Shown one piece after another: positions 36,305 to 45,171 of a DNA stretch of 64,000 bases (its first letter is position 1; every line of letters begins with the position of its first letter). Source of the DNA: JAJPKK01 sp963824905 (GTDB lineage: Bacteria; Pseudomonadota; Alphaproteobacteria; Rhizobiales; Xanthobacteraceae); NCBI GenBank assembly GCA_963824905.1, contig CAWGRH010000004.1, positions 310,001-374,000 of the forward strand, given 5' to 3'. A program made the position numbers and the translations under genes. The notes under the pieces were generated by a model. It had not been told where the DNA came from, ran no database searches, and saw only the letters and a program-made list of their open reading frames with translations.

Positions 36305-37140
36305 CCACCCGCATCGACCGCAAATTCGCGGCACTCGCCGCCGAACGGCGTTGCGGGCTCGTGACCTTCCTGATGGCCGGCGATCCCGATCCGGGAACTT
36401 CGCTTGCGATCGTCGAGGCCTTGCCTAAGGCCGGTGCCGACGTCATCGAAATCGGCATGCCCTTCACCGATCCGATGGCCGACGGCCCGGCGATCCAGGC
36501 TGCCGGACTGCGCGCACTCCACGCCGGCCAGACCATGGTGAAGACGCTCGATCTCGTGCGCCGGTTTCGCCGCGGCGACGACACGACGCCGATCGTGCTG
36601 ATGGGCTACTACAACCCGATCTACATTTACGGCGTCGACCGCTTCCTCGCCGACGCAATCGAAGCCGGAATCGACGGCCTCATCGTCGTCGACCTGCCGC
36701 CGGAAGAGGATACCGAGCTCTGCCTGCCCGCCCTGCGCGCCGGCCTCAACTTCGTCCGCCTGGCGACGCCGACGACCGACGACAAGCGGCTGCCCGCGGT
36801 GCTCGCGAACACCTCGGGCTTCGTCTACTACGTTTCGATCACCGGCATCACCGGCGCTGCCGCGCCCGATGCGGGCCGGGTCGCGCAGGCGGTGGCGCGG
36901 ATCAAGCGCCACACCAGCCTGCCGGTGGCCGTGGGCTTCGGCGTGAGGGATGCCGCGAGCGCGGCCTCGATCGCACGCGGCGCCGACGCCGTGGTGGTCG
37001 GCTCAGCTCTCGTCGAGCGGGTGCGCACGAGCCTCGATGCCGGAGGCAAGGCGACGACCGACACCGTGCGCGCGGTGACGGGCCTCGTTGCCGAGCTCGC
37101 CGCCGGCGTGCGCGACGGCCGCCGACAGGCCGCGGAGTAA
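36301..37140 (+). CDS. trpA: Tryptophan synthase alpha chain
   Basis: 279 residues. It cleaves indole-3-glycerol phosphate to indole for TrpB. The catalytic Glu and Asp are in DVIEIGMPFTDPMADGPAIQ, and the phosphate-binding VGFGVRDAASA and ADAVVVGSALV loops, plus VLMGYYNPIYIYG and GLIVVDLPPEE, match the family. ATG 36301 overlaps the trpB stop codon. Downstream, accD follows after four bases, the order known from Bradyrhizobium-like genomes. Confidence 0.97.
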   Translation: MTTRIDRKFAALAAERRCGLVTFLMAGDPDPGTSLAIVEALPKAGADVIEIGMPFTDPMADGPAIQAAGLRALHAGQTMVKTLDLVRRFRRGDDTTPIVLMGYYNPIYIYGVDRFLADAIEAGIDGLIVVDLPPEEDTELCLPALRAGLNFVRLATPTTDDKRLPAVLANTSGFVYYVSITGITGAAAPDAGRVAQAVARIKRHTSLPVAVGFGVRDAASAASIARGADAVVVGSALVERVRTSLDAGGKATTDTVRAVTGLVAELAAGVRDGRRQAAE

Positions 37141-37144
37141 AGCC

Positions 37145-38062
37145 GTGAACTGGATATCGAACGTCGTCCGCCCGAAGATCCGCAGCATCCTCACGCGCCG
37201 CGAGGTGCCCGACAACATGTGGATCAAGTGCCCGGACACCGGGCAGCTCGTATTCTACAAGGACGTCGAGGCGAACGGCTTTGTCATCCCGGGCTCCAAC
37301 TACCACATGCGCATGGGCGCGGTGGCGCGCCTCAAGTCGATGTTCGACGGCAGCACCTGGCTCGACATCGGCGTGCCCGATGTGAGCCACGATCCGCTGC
37401 GCTTCCGCGACGAGCGACGCTATGTCGACCGGCTCAAGGATGCGCGCTCCAAGACCGGTCTCAACGACGCGATCAAGATCGGGCTCGGCAAGCTCGACGG
37501 CCTGGCGGTCGTCATCGGCGTGCAGGACTTCGACTTCATGGGCGGCTCGCTCGGCATCGCGACCGGCGAGGCGATCATCCGCGGCCTCGATACCGCGGCA
37601 CAGAAGGGCACCCCGTTCATCCTGTTTGCGGCGTCCGGCGGCGCGCGCATGCAGGAGGGCATCCTCTCCCTGATGCAGATGCCGCGCACCATCGTCGCAG
37701 TGTCGAACTTGCGGGCGGCGAAGAAGCCCTACATCGTGGTGCTCACCAACCCCACCACCGGTGGCGTTACCGCCTCCTACGCCATGCTCGGCGACGTCCA
37801 CATCGCCGAGCCCGGCGCGTTGATCGGCTTCGCCGGTCCGCGCGTCATCGAGCAGACCATCCGCGAGAAGCTGCCGGAGGGATTCCAGAAGGCGGAATAT
37901 CTCAAGGAGCACGGCATGGTGGACATGGTGATCCACCGCCACGAGATCCGCGCGACGCTATCGCGGCTGTGCCAGATCCTCACCAAGATGCCGCGCAAGG
38001 TCGCGGACCCGCTCGCGCCGGTTCAGGCAGAAGAGCCGATCCCCGCTGTCGCAGCCCAATAG
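37145..38062 (+). CDS. accD: Acetyl-CoA carboxylase carboxyltransferase subunit beta
   Basis: 305 residues. It moves the carboxyl group from biotin to acetyl-CoA in the first step of fatty acid synthesis, with AccA (not in the window). The carboxyltransferase core is clear: DFDFMGGSLGIATGEAI, FAASGGARMQEGILSLMQM, VLTNPTTGGVTASYAMLGD and GFAGPRVIEQTIREKLPEGF. The N-terminal zinc ribbon has lost most of its ligands: only one Cys remains in IKCPDTGQLVFYKDVEANGF, and the second pair is replaced by a VIPGSNYH sequence. GTG 37145 starts four bases after trpA. The folC gene that often follows accD in relatives is absent. Confidence 0.95.
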   Translation: MNWISNVVRPKIRSILTRREVPDNMWIKCPDTGQLVFYKDVEANGFVIPGSNYHMRMGAVARLKSMFDGSTWLDIGVPDVSHDPLRFRDERRYVDRLKDARSKTGLNDAIKIGLGKLDGLAVVIGVQDFDFMGGSLGIATGEAIIRGLDTAAQKGTPFILFAASGGARMQEGILSLMQMPRTIVAVSNLRAAKKPYIVVLTNPTTGGVTASYAMLGDVHIAEPGALIGFAGPRVIEQTIREKLPEGFQKAEYLKEHGMVDMVIHRHEIRATLSRLCQILTKMPRKVADPLAPVQAEEPIPAVAAQ

Positions 38063-38070
38063 CTGCCGTT

Positions 38071-38739
38071 CTACGAAACGTCGCTGCGGCTGACGTCCTC
38101 GATGTATTTCTCGTATTCTTCCCGCGTGCAGGTGCCGCCTTCCCGCGCCGCGCGGCCCTGATCCTTGGCAGCCAATTCAGCTTGGACGCTGTCGACGCGC
38201 TTCCATCCGGCCAGGGGAGTTCGCTTTCCCGCCTGCGGCACGAATTCCGACGTCTTGACCTTGTCGTAGCGATGCACGTAGCGCGGGCAGTTTCGGAAAA
38301 TCTCAGTGACCGAGACTCTGACGATCATCTGCGCCTCGAAGCATTCAGCGAGCAGCGGGTCGTCGTCGCGAACGCTCGCCAGTCCCTGCACGCGCAGCCG
38401 ATGCGGACGCGCGAAACTGGCGAACAGCATCCCGACGTTGGCGTTCCCCATCAGGTTTCCCATCGAATAGAACATGCCGTTGCCGTCGTAGCAGGGAAAC
38501 GCGATCGTGCGTGGATCGACGACGCGCACGAAGCCGGGATCGCCGCCTTTGTAGGAAACCGTCGGCCGCCCCTCGTGATCGACGGTGGCGAGCCAGAACA
38601 TGTCGCGGCTTTCGATGAATTCCTTCTGCTGTTGCGAAACCTCGCTCTTCACGTTGCGCAACTCGATCCCGTCGGCGAGCCTGCGCATGTCGAAGCGGTC
38701 CTGCAGCGCCCGATGATGGGGCCCGTACAATCTGCTCAT
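38071..38739 (-). CDS. Pyridoxamine 5'-phosphate oxidase family protein
   Basis: 222 residues from ATG 38739, with GGAG upstream; the start MSRLYGPHHRALQDRFD is typical of the subfamily. The split-barrel flavin-binding core shows in MFWLATVDHEGRPTVSYKGG, FPCYDGNGMFYSMGNLMGN and FARPHRLRVQGLASV, and a C-terminal region YVHRYDKVKTSEFVPQAGKR follows. Such proteins bind FMN or F420-like cofactors; this branch is not the vitamin B6 biosynthesis enzyme PdxH, and its substrate is unknown. It is convergent with accD, 9 bp apart. Confidence 0.85.
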   Translation of the reverse strand: MSRLYGPHHRALQDRFDMRRLADGIELRNVKSEVSQQQKEFIESRDMFWLATVDHEGRPTVSYKGGDPGFVRVVDPRTIAFPCYDGNGMFYSMGNLMGNANVGMLFASFARPHRLRVQGLASVRDDDPLLAECFEAQMIVRVSVTEIFRNCPRYVHRYDKVKTSEFVPQAGKRTPLAGWKRVDSVQAELAAKDQGRAAREGGTCTREEYEKYIEDVSRSDVS

Positions 38740-38834
38740 GCCGTTCTCCGGGTCGACGGCCGCGAAGCGCCGCGCGACCAATGTTGGCGGCGACATCATA
38801 GCGCAGTTTCAGGGCAGAGATCGGGAATGACGTT

Positions 38835-39290
38835 TTATCCGCCCGTCGAGCCGAATCCACCTGCGCCGCGCGCGGTGTCGTCGAGCGCGTCTGCTTCGAT
38901 GACGCTCGCGCGGGCGACCGGCGCGACGACGAGCTGAGCGATCCGCAGGCCACGCGTCACCGTGAAGGGCTCAGCTCCGAGATTGACCAGGATCACCTGG
39001 ATCTCGCCGCGGTAATCCGCATCGATCGTGCCCGGCGTGTTGAGCACGGTGACGCCGTGACGCACAGCGAGCCCGGAGCGCGGCCGCACCTGCGCTTCGA
39101 AGCCCTCCGGCAGCGCGATGGCAAAGCCGGTCGGCACCAAGCCGCGCGCGCCGGGCGCGAGCGTGACCGGCGCATCGGCAGGCACGGCGGCGGCAAGATC
39201 GAGGCCGGCGGCGTGCGCGGTCTGATAGGCAGGCAGTGGCAGGCCAGCGCCATGGGGCAGACGACGGACGCGAAGCTGCGGAGAGCTCAT
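38835..39290 (-). CDS. dut: dUTP diphosphatase
   Basis: 151 residues, the normal trimeric dUTPase size. The five motifs are visible: AGLDLAAAV (1), RPRSGLAVRHGV (2), NTPGTIDADYRGEIQV (3, with catalytic Asp), RGLRIAQLVVAPV (4) and the Gly-rich C-terminal GAGGFGSTGG (5) that closes over the nucleotide. It converts dUTP to dUMP and keeps uracil out of DNA. The ATG overlaps the stop codon of the upstream coaBC gene (ATGA), so the two form an operon. Confidence 0.96.
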   Translation of the reverse strand: MSSPQLRVRRLPHGAGLPLPAYQTAHAAGLDLAAAVPADAPVTLAPGARGLVPTGFAIALPEGFEAQVRPRSGLAVRHGVTVLNTPGTIDADYRGEIQVILVNLGAEPFTVTRGLRIAQLVVAPVARASVIEADALDDTARGAGGFGSTGG

Positions 39291-40518
39291 GGGGCGGCGA
39301 GCGCCTTGGCAATGCGCGCGACGAGGTCCGTTGCTACGTCATCTTTGGCTTCGTCGGGCCAGGAACTCGACGCCGTCCGCGGTGATGAGATGCACGGTGT
39401 TGCGGTCGCCGCCCATGATGCCGGTCGCCGGCGACACGTCGTTGGCGACGATCCAGTCGCAGCCCTTGCGCGCGCGTTTTGCGCGCGCGTTCTCGATGAC
39501 GTGCTCGGTCTCGGCGGCAAAGCCGACGACGAGTTTCGGCCGCAGCGTCTTGCGCTGCGCGATGGTCGCGAGGATATCGGGGTTCTCGACGAGCGTAAGC
39601 TTCGGCGTGCCGCCTGCGGCCTTCTTGATCTTCTGCTCCCCGGCCTCGGCGACGCGCCAGTCGGCAACGGCGGCGGCGAACACCGCGGCATCCGCCGGCA
39701 GCGCCTTCTCCACCGCGCCCAGCATGTCGCGCGCGCTCTCGACCCTTTTCACCGTGACGCCGGGCGGATCGGCAAGCGTCACCGGCCCGGAGACGAGGGT
39801 GACGGTCGCGCCGGCGTCTGCCGCGGCCTTCGCGATCGCATAACCCTGCTTGCCGGACGAGCGGTTGGCGATATAGCGCACGGGATCGATCGGCTCATGG
39901 GTCGGCCCGGCGGTGACGAGCACGTGCTTGCCCGCCAGCAGGCCTTTCGGGCGCTGGCGCGAGCAGCGCCTCGACCGCGGCGACGATCTCCAGAGGCTCG
40001 GCCATTCGGCCGACGCCGGTCTCGCCGTGCTCGGCCATCTCGCCACGGTTCGGGCCGATAGCGGCGACGCCATCGGCGACGAGACGGTCGAAGTTGCGCC
40101 TGGTCGCCGGATGCTCCCACATCCGCGGATTCATCGCCGGGGCGATCAGCACCGGCTTGTCGGTTGCGAGCAGCACCGTCGAGGCGAGGTCGTCGGCATG
40201 CCCGCCGGCCATCTTGGCCATCAGGTCGGCAGTCGCCGGCGCGACCACGATGAGATCGGTGTCACGGGCGAGCCGGATGTGGCCGACGTCGAACTCGGTC
40301 TTGGCGTCGAAAAGGTCGGTGTAGGGATGCTCCCCGGCGATAGCACCGGCGGACAGCGGCGTGATGAAGGCCTGGGCGGCCGCGGTCATCACCACGCGCA
40401 CCGCGCCGCCGCGCTCGCGCAGGCGGCGGATGAGGTCGAGCGATTTATAAGCCGCAATGCCTCCCCCTATGACGAGGAGGATGCGCCGGTCGCGGATCGA
40501 GCTGGTCTCGGTGCCCAT
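39287..40518 (-). CDS. coaBC: Phosphopantothenoylcysteine decarboxylase/synthetase CoaBC (two frameshifts)
   Basis: About 410 residues after repair. The CoaC half (MGTETSSIRDRRILLVIGGG, VAPATADLMAKMAGGHADDL, IAPAMNPRMWEHPA) and the CoaB half (LLAGKHVLVTAGPTHEPIDP, RYIANRSSGKQGYAIA, VAAVADWRVAE-type segment, KPKLVVGFAAETEH-like) are in different frames. One extra base lies near 39949 (GCGCCCGAAAGG, expected GCGCCGAAAGG) and another near 39369 (GAGTTCCTGG, expected GAGTCCTGG). The enzyme makes 4'-phosphopantetheine for coenzyme A and is essential, so both breaks are most likely sequence errors. ATG 40518 starts the family sequence; the stop codon overlaps dut. Confidence 0.88.
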
Positions 40519-40797
40519 TAGAGCCGTTGATTGCCACAGCAAGGTTAGAAAAGCCGCAACGCTATCAAATCTTTGGCGAAGATCACAGGGAGCCCGCCGC
40601 GGGTCGGGCATGATGCCATCGATCGGGCGGTGGTGCGCCGGAGCGCGTTTGATATGATCGCCCGCCGGCCCGCCGTGACGACAAGGCGGGCGAGAAGGGG
40701 GGCAATGGCAGTCGCGGCATCGACGGCACTGACCGGGTGGGCACGGAGGTCCGGAAAGGACCGCCGGAAAATGTACCTGCCGGCGTGCGGGAAACGA

Positions 40798-42168
40798 ATG
40801 AGACCCCTAGCGATCGCGGTACTCGTCCTTGTGTCGACCGCGGCGCACAGTGCCCCACCGGACTACCGCGTGACGATGATCGAGCCGCCCCGCGTGCTTG
40901 CGGCGCCGGCGGCGCTGAGCCTCGGAGATTTCCAGAAGGAGATTCCGCCGGTCATCGTCGGCGGGCCGCCTCGGCGCTTTCTGTTCGGCGGAATCGAGAG
41001 CTTCGCCTGTACCGGAAATTGGAGTCTGCTCGGGGGACGGCCCGGCCCGACGGCCTGCACCCAGGTCCTCGGGCCGGTGGTCGACAACCGGGAGATCCGG
41101 CGCAGCTTCGATCGCTTCGACGCCGACAAGGGCTCGCCTTACACCCGGAACTACAACGGGGCGTTCGCCGCGGTGCTCACCAGCCTGCCCGGCATCGGAC
41201 CCTCGCTCGTCACCGTCAACCACACCGAGAACAAAGGAGAAGCGCACCCCCTGGCCGGAGCCGGGCGCGGGCCATTCCCGAATTCGATCTCGCGCGCGCT
41301 CACGAATCTCACCGCGGCCGGCACCGACGGCGGCAGCTGCTATGTCGAGACGCTCGGATGCTACTTCGCCTTCGTCACCGTCGCCTGGGCGCCGTTCGAT
41401 GCAGAGACGAACTGGGGACTGGCGCCGTTCGCGGACCAGGGACCGATCGTCTGGCCCTCGCTCGGTTATGTATCCGCCGATCGCCTCACCAAGCTCGCCA
41501 ACGGACCGCGGCACCCGCACGCAATCACCCGTGGCGGCTACATCTATGTCTTCTACATCGACCACTTCTATACCAACGGGCGGGACGGCAACGCGGCCCT
41601 TGACCGCGGCGGACGTCGCAGCGGCGTCAAGCTCGTCAGAGCGAAGCTTCCCGACGTCGCGCCGGGGGCGTGGCGAGCTTATCGCGACGGCGCCTTCGAC
41701 GAACCGGCGTTGCCGACGGCGTTCCGCGCCGACGATCCGGCGTCCTTCGCGCGACCGGGCCCGATCGCAACGCCGCTGTTCGCCAACCGGCGCGATCCTT
41801 TAGCCGGCACCTCGGAGACCGAGAGCTTCGCGGTCGCCAAGGTCGACGGCCTCGATCTCTTCGTCGGCGCCGAGGTCTATCAGGACTGGCAGGACGAGGC
41901 GCCCTCCCCGTGTCCGGGAAAGCACCGCCTGGCCTTGCGCTTCTCGACGGACCTCGTTCACTGGTCCGGGCGTCGGGACATTTACGGCTGCGCCGATGCC
42001 GGCGCGTTCGGCCTGCATTACGCGACCTTCGTGAGACGCGACTCAACCACCAACGAGGTGATCGATGGGGACGATTTCTACGTGGTCGGAACGGCCCGAA
42101 AGTCCTCCGAAACCTTCGAGTACCGCGCCATCCGCCTGCGCATCGCGCCGGGCGCCGGGCGCCCATAG
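40798..42168 (+). CDS. Secreted protein of unknown function, possibly beta-propeller glycan-binding
   Basis: 456 residues from ATG 40798. Residues 1-24 (MRPLAIAVLVLVSTAAHSAP) are a Sec signal peptide with AHS|A-like cleavage. The mature part contains blocks of strands separated by loops: PHAITRGGYIYVFYIDHFYT, VGAEVYQDWQDE, LALRFSTDLVHWSGRRDIYG and DDFYVVGTARKSSETFEYRA. The STDLVHWS element is typical of five-bladed propeller carbohydrate-active proteins (GH43-like and relatives), but no catalytic set can be assigned. Cysteines in FACTGNW, TACTQV, SCYVETLGCYF and DIYGCAD may form disulfides. It lies 18 bp upstream of galE, and the two may be cotranscribed. No family is recognised with certainty. 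Confidence 0.7.
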   Translation: MRPLAIAVLVLVSTAAHSAPPDYRVTMIEPPRVLAAPAALSLGDFQKEIPPVIVGGPPRRFLFGGIESFACTGNWSLLGGRPGPTACTQVLGPVVDNREIRRSFDRFDADKGSPYTRNYNGAFAAVLTSLPGIGPSLVTVNHTENKGEAHPLAGAGRGPFPNSISRALTNLTAAGTDGGSCYVETLGCYFAFVTVAWAPFDAETNWGLAPFADQGPIVWPSLGYVSADRLTKLANGPRHPHAITRGGYIYVFYIDHFYTNGRDGNAALDRGGRRSGVKLVRAKLPDVAPGAWRAYRDGAFDEPALPTAFRADDPASFARPGPIATPLFANRRDPLAGTSETESFAVAKVDGLDLFVGAEVYQDWQDEAPSPCPGKHRLALRFSTDLVHWSGRRDIYGCADAGAFGLHYATFVRRDSTTNEVIDGDDFYVVGTARKSSETFEYRAIRLRIAPGAGRP

Positions 42169-42186
42169 CATCGCAACCCTCTCCGG

Positions 42187-43209
42187 GTGCGGAGCGTGAC
42201 GACGGTCCTCGTCACCGGCGGCGCCGGCTATGTCGGCAGCCACGCCTGCAAGGCGCTCGCCCGCGCGGGCTACCTCCCGGTGACCTTCGACAGTCTCGAG
42301 CGCGGCCACGAATGGGCGGTCAAGTGGGGACCCCTCGTGCGCGGAGACCTGCGCAATGAGGACGATCTCGCCCGTGCCTTCACCACCCACCGGCCGTTTG
42401 CGGTGATGCATTTCGCCGCCTATGCCTATGTCGGCGAATCGACTGCGAAGCCTGCCAAGTACTACGACAACAATGTCGGCGGGTCGGCCAAGCTCCTCGA
42501 GGCATGCGCCGCGTTCGGCTGCGTCAACTTCGTATTCTCCAGCACTTGCGCAACCTATGGCGTTCCGGCGTGGATGCCGCTGACGGAGGATGCGCCGCAA
42601 AACCCGGTCAACCCTTACGGCTATACCAAGCTCGTGGTCGAGCGGATGCTGCAAGACGCCGAAGCGGCGAATGGCATCCGGCATGTGGCGCTACGCTATT
42701 TCAACGCGGCCGGCGCCGACCCCGACGGCGAGATCGGGGAGGCGCATGACCCCGAAACCCACATCATTCCGCTCGTCCTGCTCGCCGCCATGGGCCGCCG
42801 GCCGGCGATCGACATTTTCGGCAACGACTATCCGACTCCTGACGGCACCTGCATCCGCGACTACGTGCATGTCAGCGATCTCGCCGACGCCCATGTCGCC
42901 GCCATCGAACGGCTCGCCGCAGGCCATCCGAGCGATTTCTTCAATCTCGGCAACGGGCACGGATTTTCCGTCGCCGACGTCGTCGCGACGGCCGAACGGG
43001 TGACCGGCCGAACCGTACAAAGGAACATCTGCCCGCGGCGCGCCGGCGATCCGGCCGTGCTGATCAGCGATTCGAGCAAGGCGCGCGTGCTGCTCTCGTG
43101 GACGCCGCGATTTCCCTCGCTCGACCAGCAGGTCGCCCATGCCTGGACGTGGCTGCGCGACAACGCGAACCGGCTGCCCCCGTCCCAGGCGGGCCGCTCT
43201 GCCGCTTGA
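42187..43209 (+). CDS. galE: UDP-glucose 4-epimerase
   Basis: 340 residues of the extended SDR family: the NAD motif TGGAGYVGSHACKALARAGY is at residues 10-29, the catalytic Ser/Thr region is VFSSTCATYGVP, and the Tyr-x-x-x-Lys motif is NPYGYTKLVVERM; RYFNAAGADPDGEIGEAHDP and GTCIRDYVHVSDLADAHVAA match GalE. It interconverts UDP-glucose and UDP-galactose and can feed the polysaccharide cluster that begins 1 kb on. GTG 42187 is used; GTG 42196 in frame is also possible. Other nucleotide-sugar epimerases are conceivable. Confidence 0.92.
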   Translation: MRSVTTVLVTGGAGYVGSHACKALARAGYLPVTFDSLERGHEWAVKWGPLVRGDLRNEDDLARAFTTHRPFAVMHFAAYAYVGESTAKPAKYYDNNVGGSAKLLEACAAFGCVNFVFSSTCATYGVPAWMPLTEDAPQNPVNPYGYTKLVVERMLQDAEAANGIRHVALRYFNAAGADPDGEIGEAHDPETHIIPLVLLAAMGRRPAIDIFGNDYPTPDGTCIRDYVHVSDLADAHVAAIERLAAGHPSDFFNLGNGHGFSVADVVATAERVTGRTVQRNICPRRAGDPAVLISDSSKARVLLSWTPRFPSLDQQVAHAWTWLRDNANRLPPSQAGRSAA

Positions 43210-43255
43210 TGAGCGGAGGCCCGCGACCGATGCCGGCCGCGGCTAGTCTAGGCGG

Positions 43256-43792
43256 TCACGCGGCCCGGACGCGGAACGCCAGGATCACGCAGGCAACGCC
43301 CTGGATCAGCAGCAGGACGCCGAACACCAGCGGCAGCGCGAGCGCCGCCCCGAGCGGCGAGCTGAGCAGCAGCAGTCCTGCCAGCACGTAGATGACGCCG
43401 AGAATGAAAGATCCGATGCCGCCGCCGGTGAATCCGCCGATGATCTCGAGCACGCCCATGATCAGGGCCTGCACGCCGAGCACGATGACGATCACCGTCG
43501 GCACGGTGAACGCCGCGAGCAACGGATGCCGCAGCACCAGGATACCCGCGAAGATTCCGACAATGCCAATCAGCAGCTCCCAGAACCACGGCACCGAACG
43601 GTCGATGAACATGCGGACCAGCGCCAGGATGCCCATGATGAGCCAGTAGAAGCCGAGGAACGTGACCAGCACGAGTATGGTCGCGCCGGGATCGGTCAGC
43701 AGCATGATACCGAGAATGATTCCGGCTATGCCCTCGAGCAGGAAGAACCACCAGATGCTCGAATGATGCGGCGAAGTCGCTGTCATCGTCAT
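43256..43792 (-). CDS. HdeD family acid-resistance membrane protein (DUF308)
   Basis: 178 residues from ATG 43792, with GGGAG eight bases upstream. Six hydrophobic segments follow one another, three pairs each ending in a short polar turn (FFLLEGIAGIILGIMLLTDP, GFYWLIMGILALVRMFIDRS, ELLIGIVGIFAGILVLRHPL, MGVLEIIGGFTGGGIGSFIL, and so on). This repeated membrane-pair layout is the HdeD/DUF308 family, associated with acid resistance in enterobacteria; its mechanism is unknown. It is convergent with galE. Confidence 0.9.
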   Translation of the reverse strand: MTMTATSPHHSSIWWFFLLEGIAGIILGIMLLTDPGATILVLVTFLGFYWLIMGILALVRMFIDRSVPWFWELLIGIVGIFAGILVLRHPLLAAFTVPTVIVIVLGVQALIMGVLEIIGGFTGGGIGSFILGVIYVLAGLLLLSSPLGAALALPLVFGVLLLIQGVACVILAFRVRAA

Positions 43793-44280
43793 GATTGCAT
43801 CTCCCGGCTTGGGCCGATATCGATTCCGATGAAACTGGCCCCGATCGGTGATGCGGGAGCGCTTCGTCGAGGTCGAATCGAAAATCGAATCACGGCGCCC
43901 GGCGCCCACACCCGAACGGTGCGCAGTCTACATCGGGACGCCGCGGGGATGAGAGCCGATCCGCGCAATGAACAGCGTTATTTGCGCGCGACGACGCCTT
44001 GCCGATTGTGCGACTGACGAAACATCGGTAACGCGGTGCCGTCTGGTGCCGCCGATGCCCCACGGCAACGGATGCGGGTGCACATCCCACAGTACCGTGC
44101 GTATTCCGATCGCGGATACCTTTGTAGCCGCATGTGCCACACGTGGAACCGCTTTTCGTCGCGCCGTCCGGTTACTAATCATTAATTAAGGAAATGTTTG
44201 CAACCTAAGCACTATTGAACGTCGGCGAGGGGGCGTTTGCCGCGACGCAATCTGAGTCGCGTCTTGGAATGGGGAATACT
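43793..44280. promoter_or_regulatory. Gap between hdeD and the Hint-domain gene
   Basis: 488 bp without a supported gene. The last 110 bases, from about 44172, are AT-rich (ACTAATCATTAATTAAGGAA) in otherwise GC-rich DNA and probably contain the promoter of the Hint-domain gene. I saw no repeat element or RNA gene in the rest. Confidence 0.4.
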
Positions 44281-45078
44281 ATGATCGATACCAATCCCGT
44301 GACTGACGGCGGTGGGAATTGTTCGGGTACCTTGCGTACACGACGAAACTTCACCAAGGCCGCGGTGAAAACGGCGGCGGCAGGAGCGGCGGCTTTTACC
44401 GTCGCGAATGCACCGAAGGAGGCAGCTGCGGCGTGCTTCCTAAAGGGCACCCGCATCCACACCGTGCGGGTGAGCGCAATGTCGAAGATCTCGCTATCGG
44501 CGATGTGTTGCCGACCGCGTCGCGCGGCTCGCAGGTCGTCCAGCTGGTCGGCAACTACACCTTCTTCAAGGACGACCCGGAGAAATCCTGGGCCGAGGGG
44601 GTGAGGCCGGTGCGGATTTCACGTTCTGCGCTTGCCGACGGCGTGCCGTACTCGCGATCTCTATCTCTCGCAGTACCATTCGCTGCTGATCGACGGCGCC
44701 CTGGTCACGGCGGGGACGCTCACGAACGGCACCACCATCGTCCACGTCGACCCTCGCGAGCTTCGCGGAGCTCGCGTATTTCCATATCAAGCTGGTCCGG
44801 CACGACGTCATCTTCGCGGAAGGCGCGCCGTGCGAGTCGCTCTTGAAGATGGACGAGAACGCGAACAATTTCTTCGAATATGTGAGGCGCTACGGGCAGC
44901 CGGTCGCGGATGAGCGTCCTTGTGCACCCCTGCTCGCCTTCAACGGCTCGCGGAGCGAAGTGGCCTCGCGCATTCGCAGCGCGATCTCGCCGTGGTTCGA
45001 CATCCGGCGGCCGCTCGACGTCATTCGCGACCGCATCGAGGAGCGCGGGCTCGCCATGGCCGCGGGGCTGGCTTGTAG
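44281..45078 (+). CDS. Tat-targeted Hint-domain protein (frameshifted)
   Basis: About 265 residues after repair. A twin-arginine signal (TRRNFTKAAVKTAAAGAAAF, RR at 21-22) precedes a Hint (hedgehog/intein) domain of the Hint_2 type starting at Cys52: ACFLKGTRIHTVRGERNVED, then DLAIGDVLPT, PVRISRSALADGVPTRDLYL, SQYHSLLIDGALVTAGTLTN, FAELAYFHIKLVRHDVIFAE and GAPCESLL. Hint domains can cleave the bond before their first Cys. Three single-base indels (near 44470, 44654 and 44773) break the frame, and a fourth probably lies near the proposed stop TAG at 45076. A terminator follows. The role is unknown. The position ahead of an exopolysaccharide cluster may be relevant. Confidence 0.75.
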
Positions 45079-45132
45079 CTGGCTGCCGTGCGGCGCCGCC
45101 TCGGCCGAAGCAATCCCGTTCGATCGGACCTG

Positions 45133-45161
45133 GGGCGCCTTTATTGGCGCCCTTGCTTTTT
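45133..45161 (+). terminator. Intrinsic terminator after the Hint-domain gene
   Basis: GGGCGCC and GGCGCCC pair perfectly around a TTTATT loop and are followed by TTGCTTTTTG. This fixes the end of the plus-strand Hint transcript, and it lies just past the end of the convergent phosphatase gene. Confidence 0.85.
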
Positions 45162-45171
45162 GCGGCGCGCG

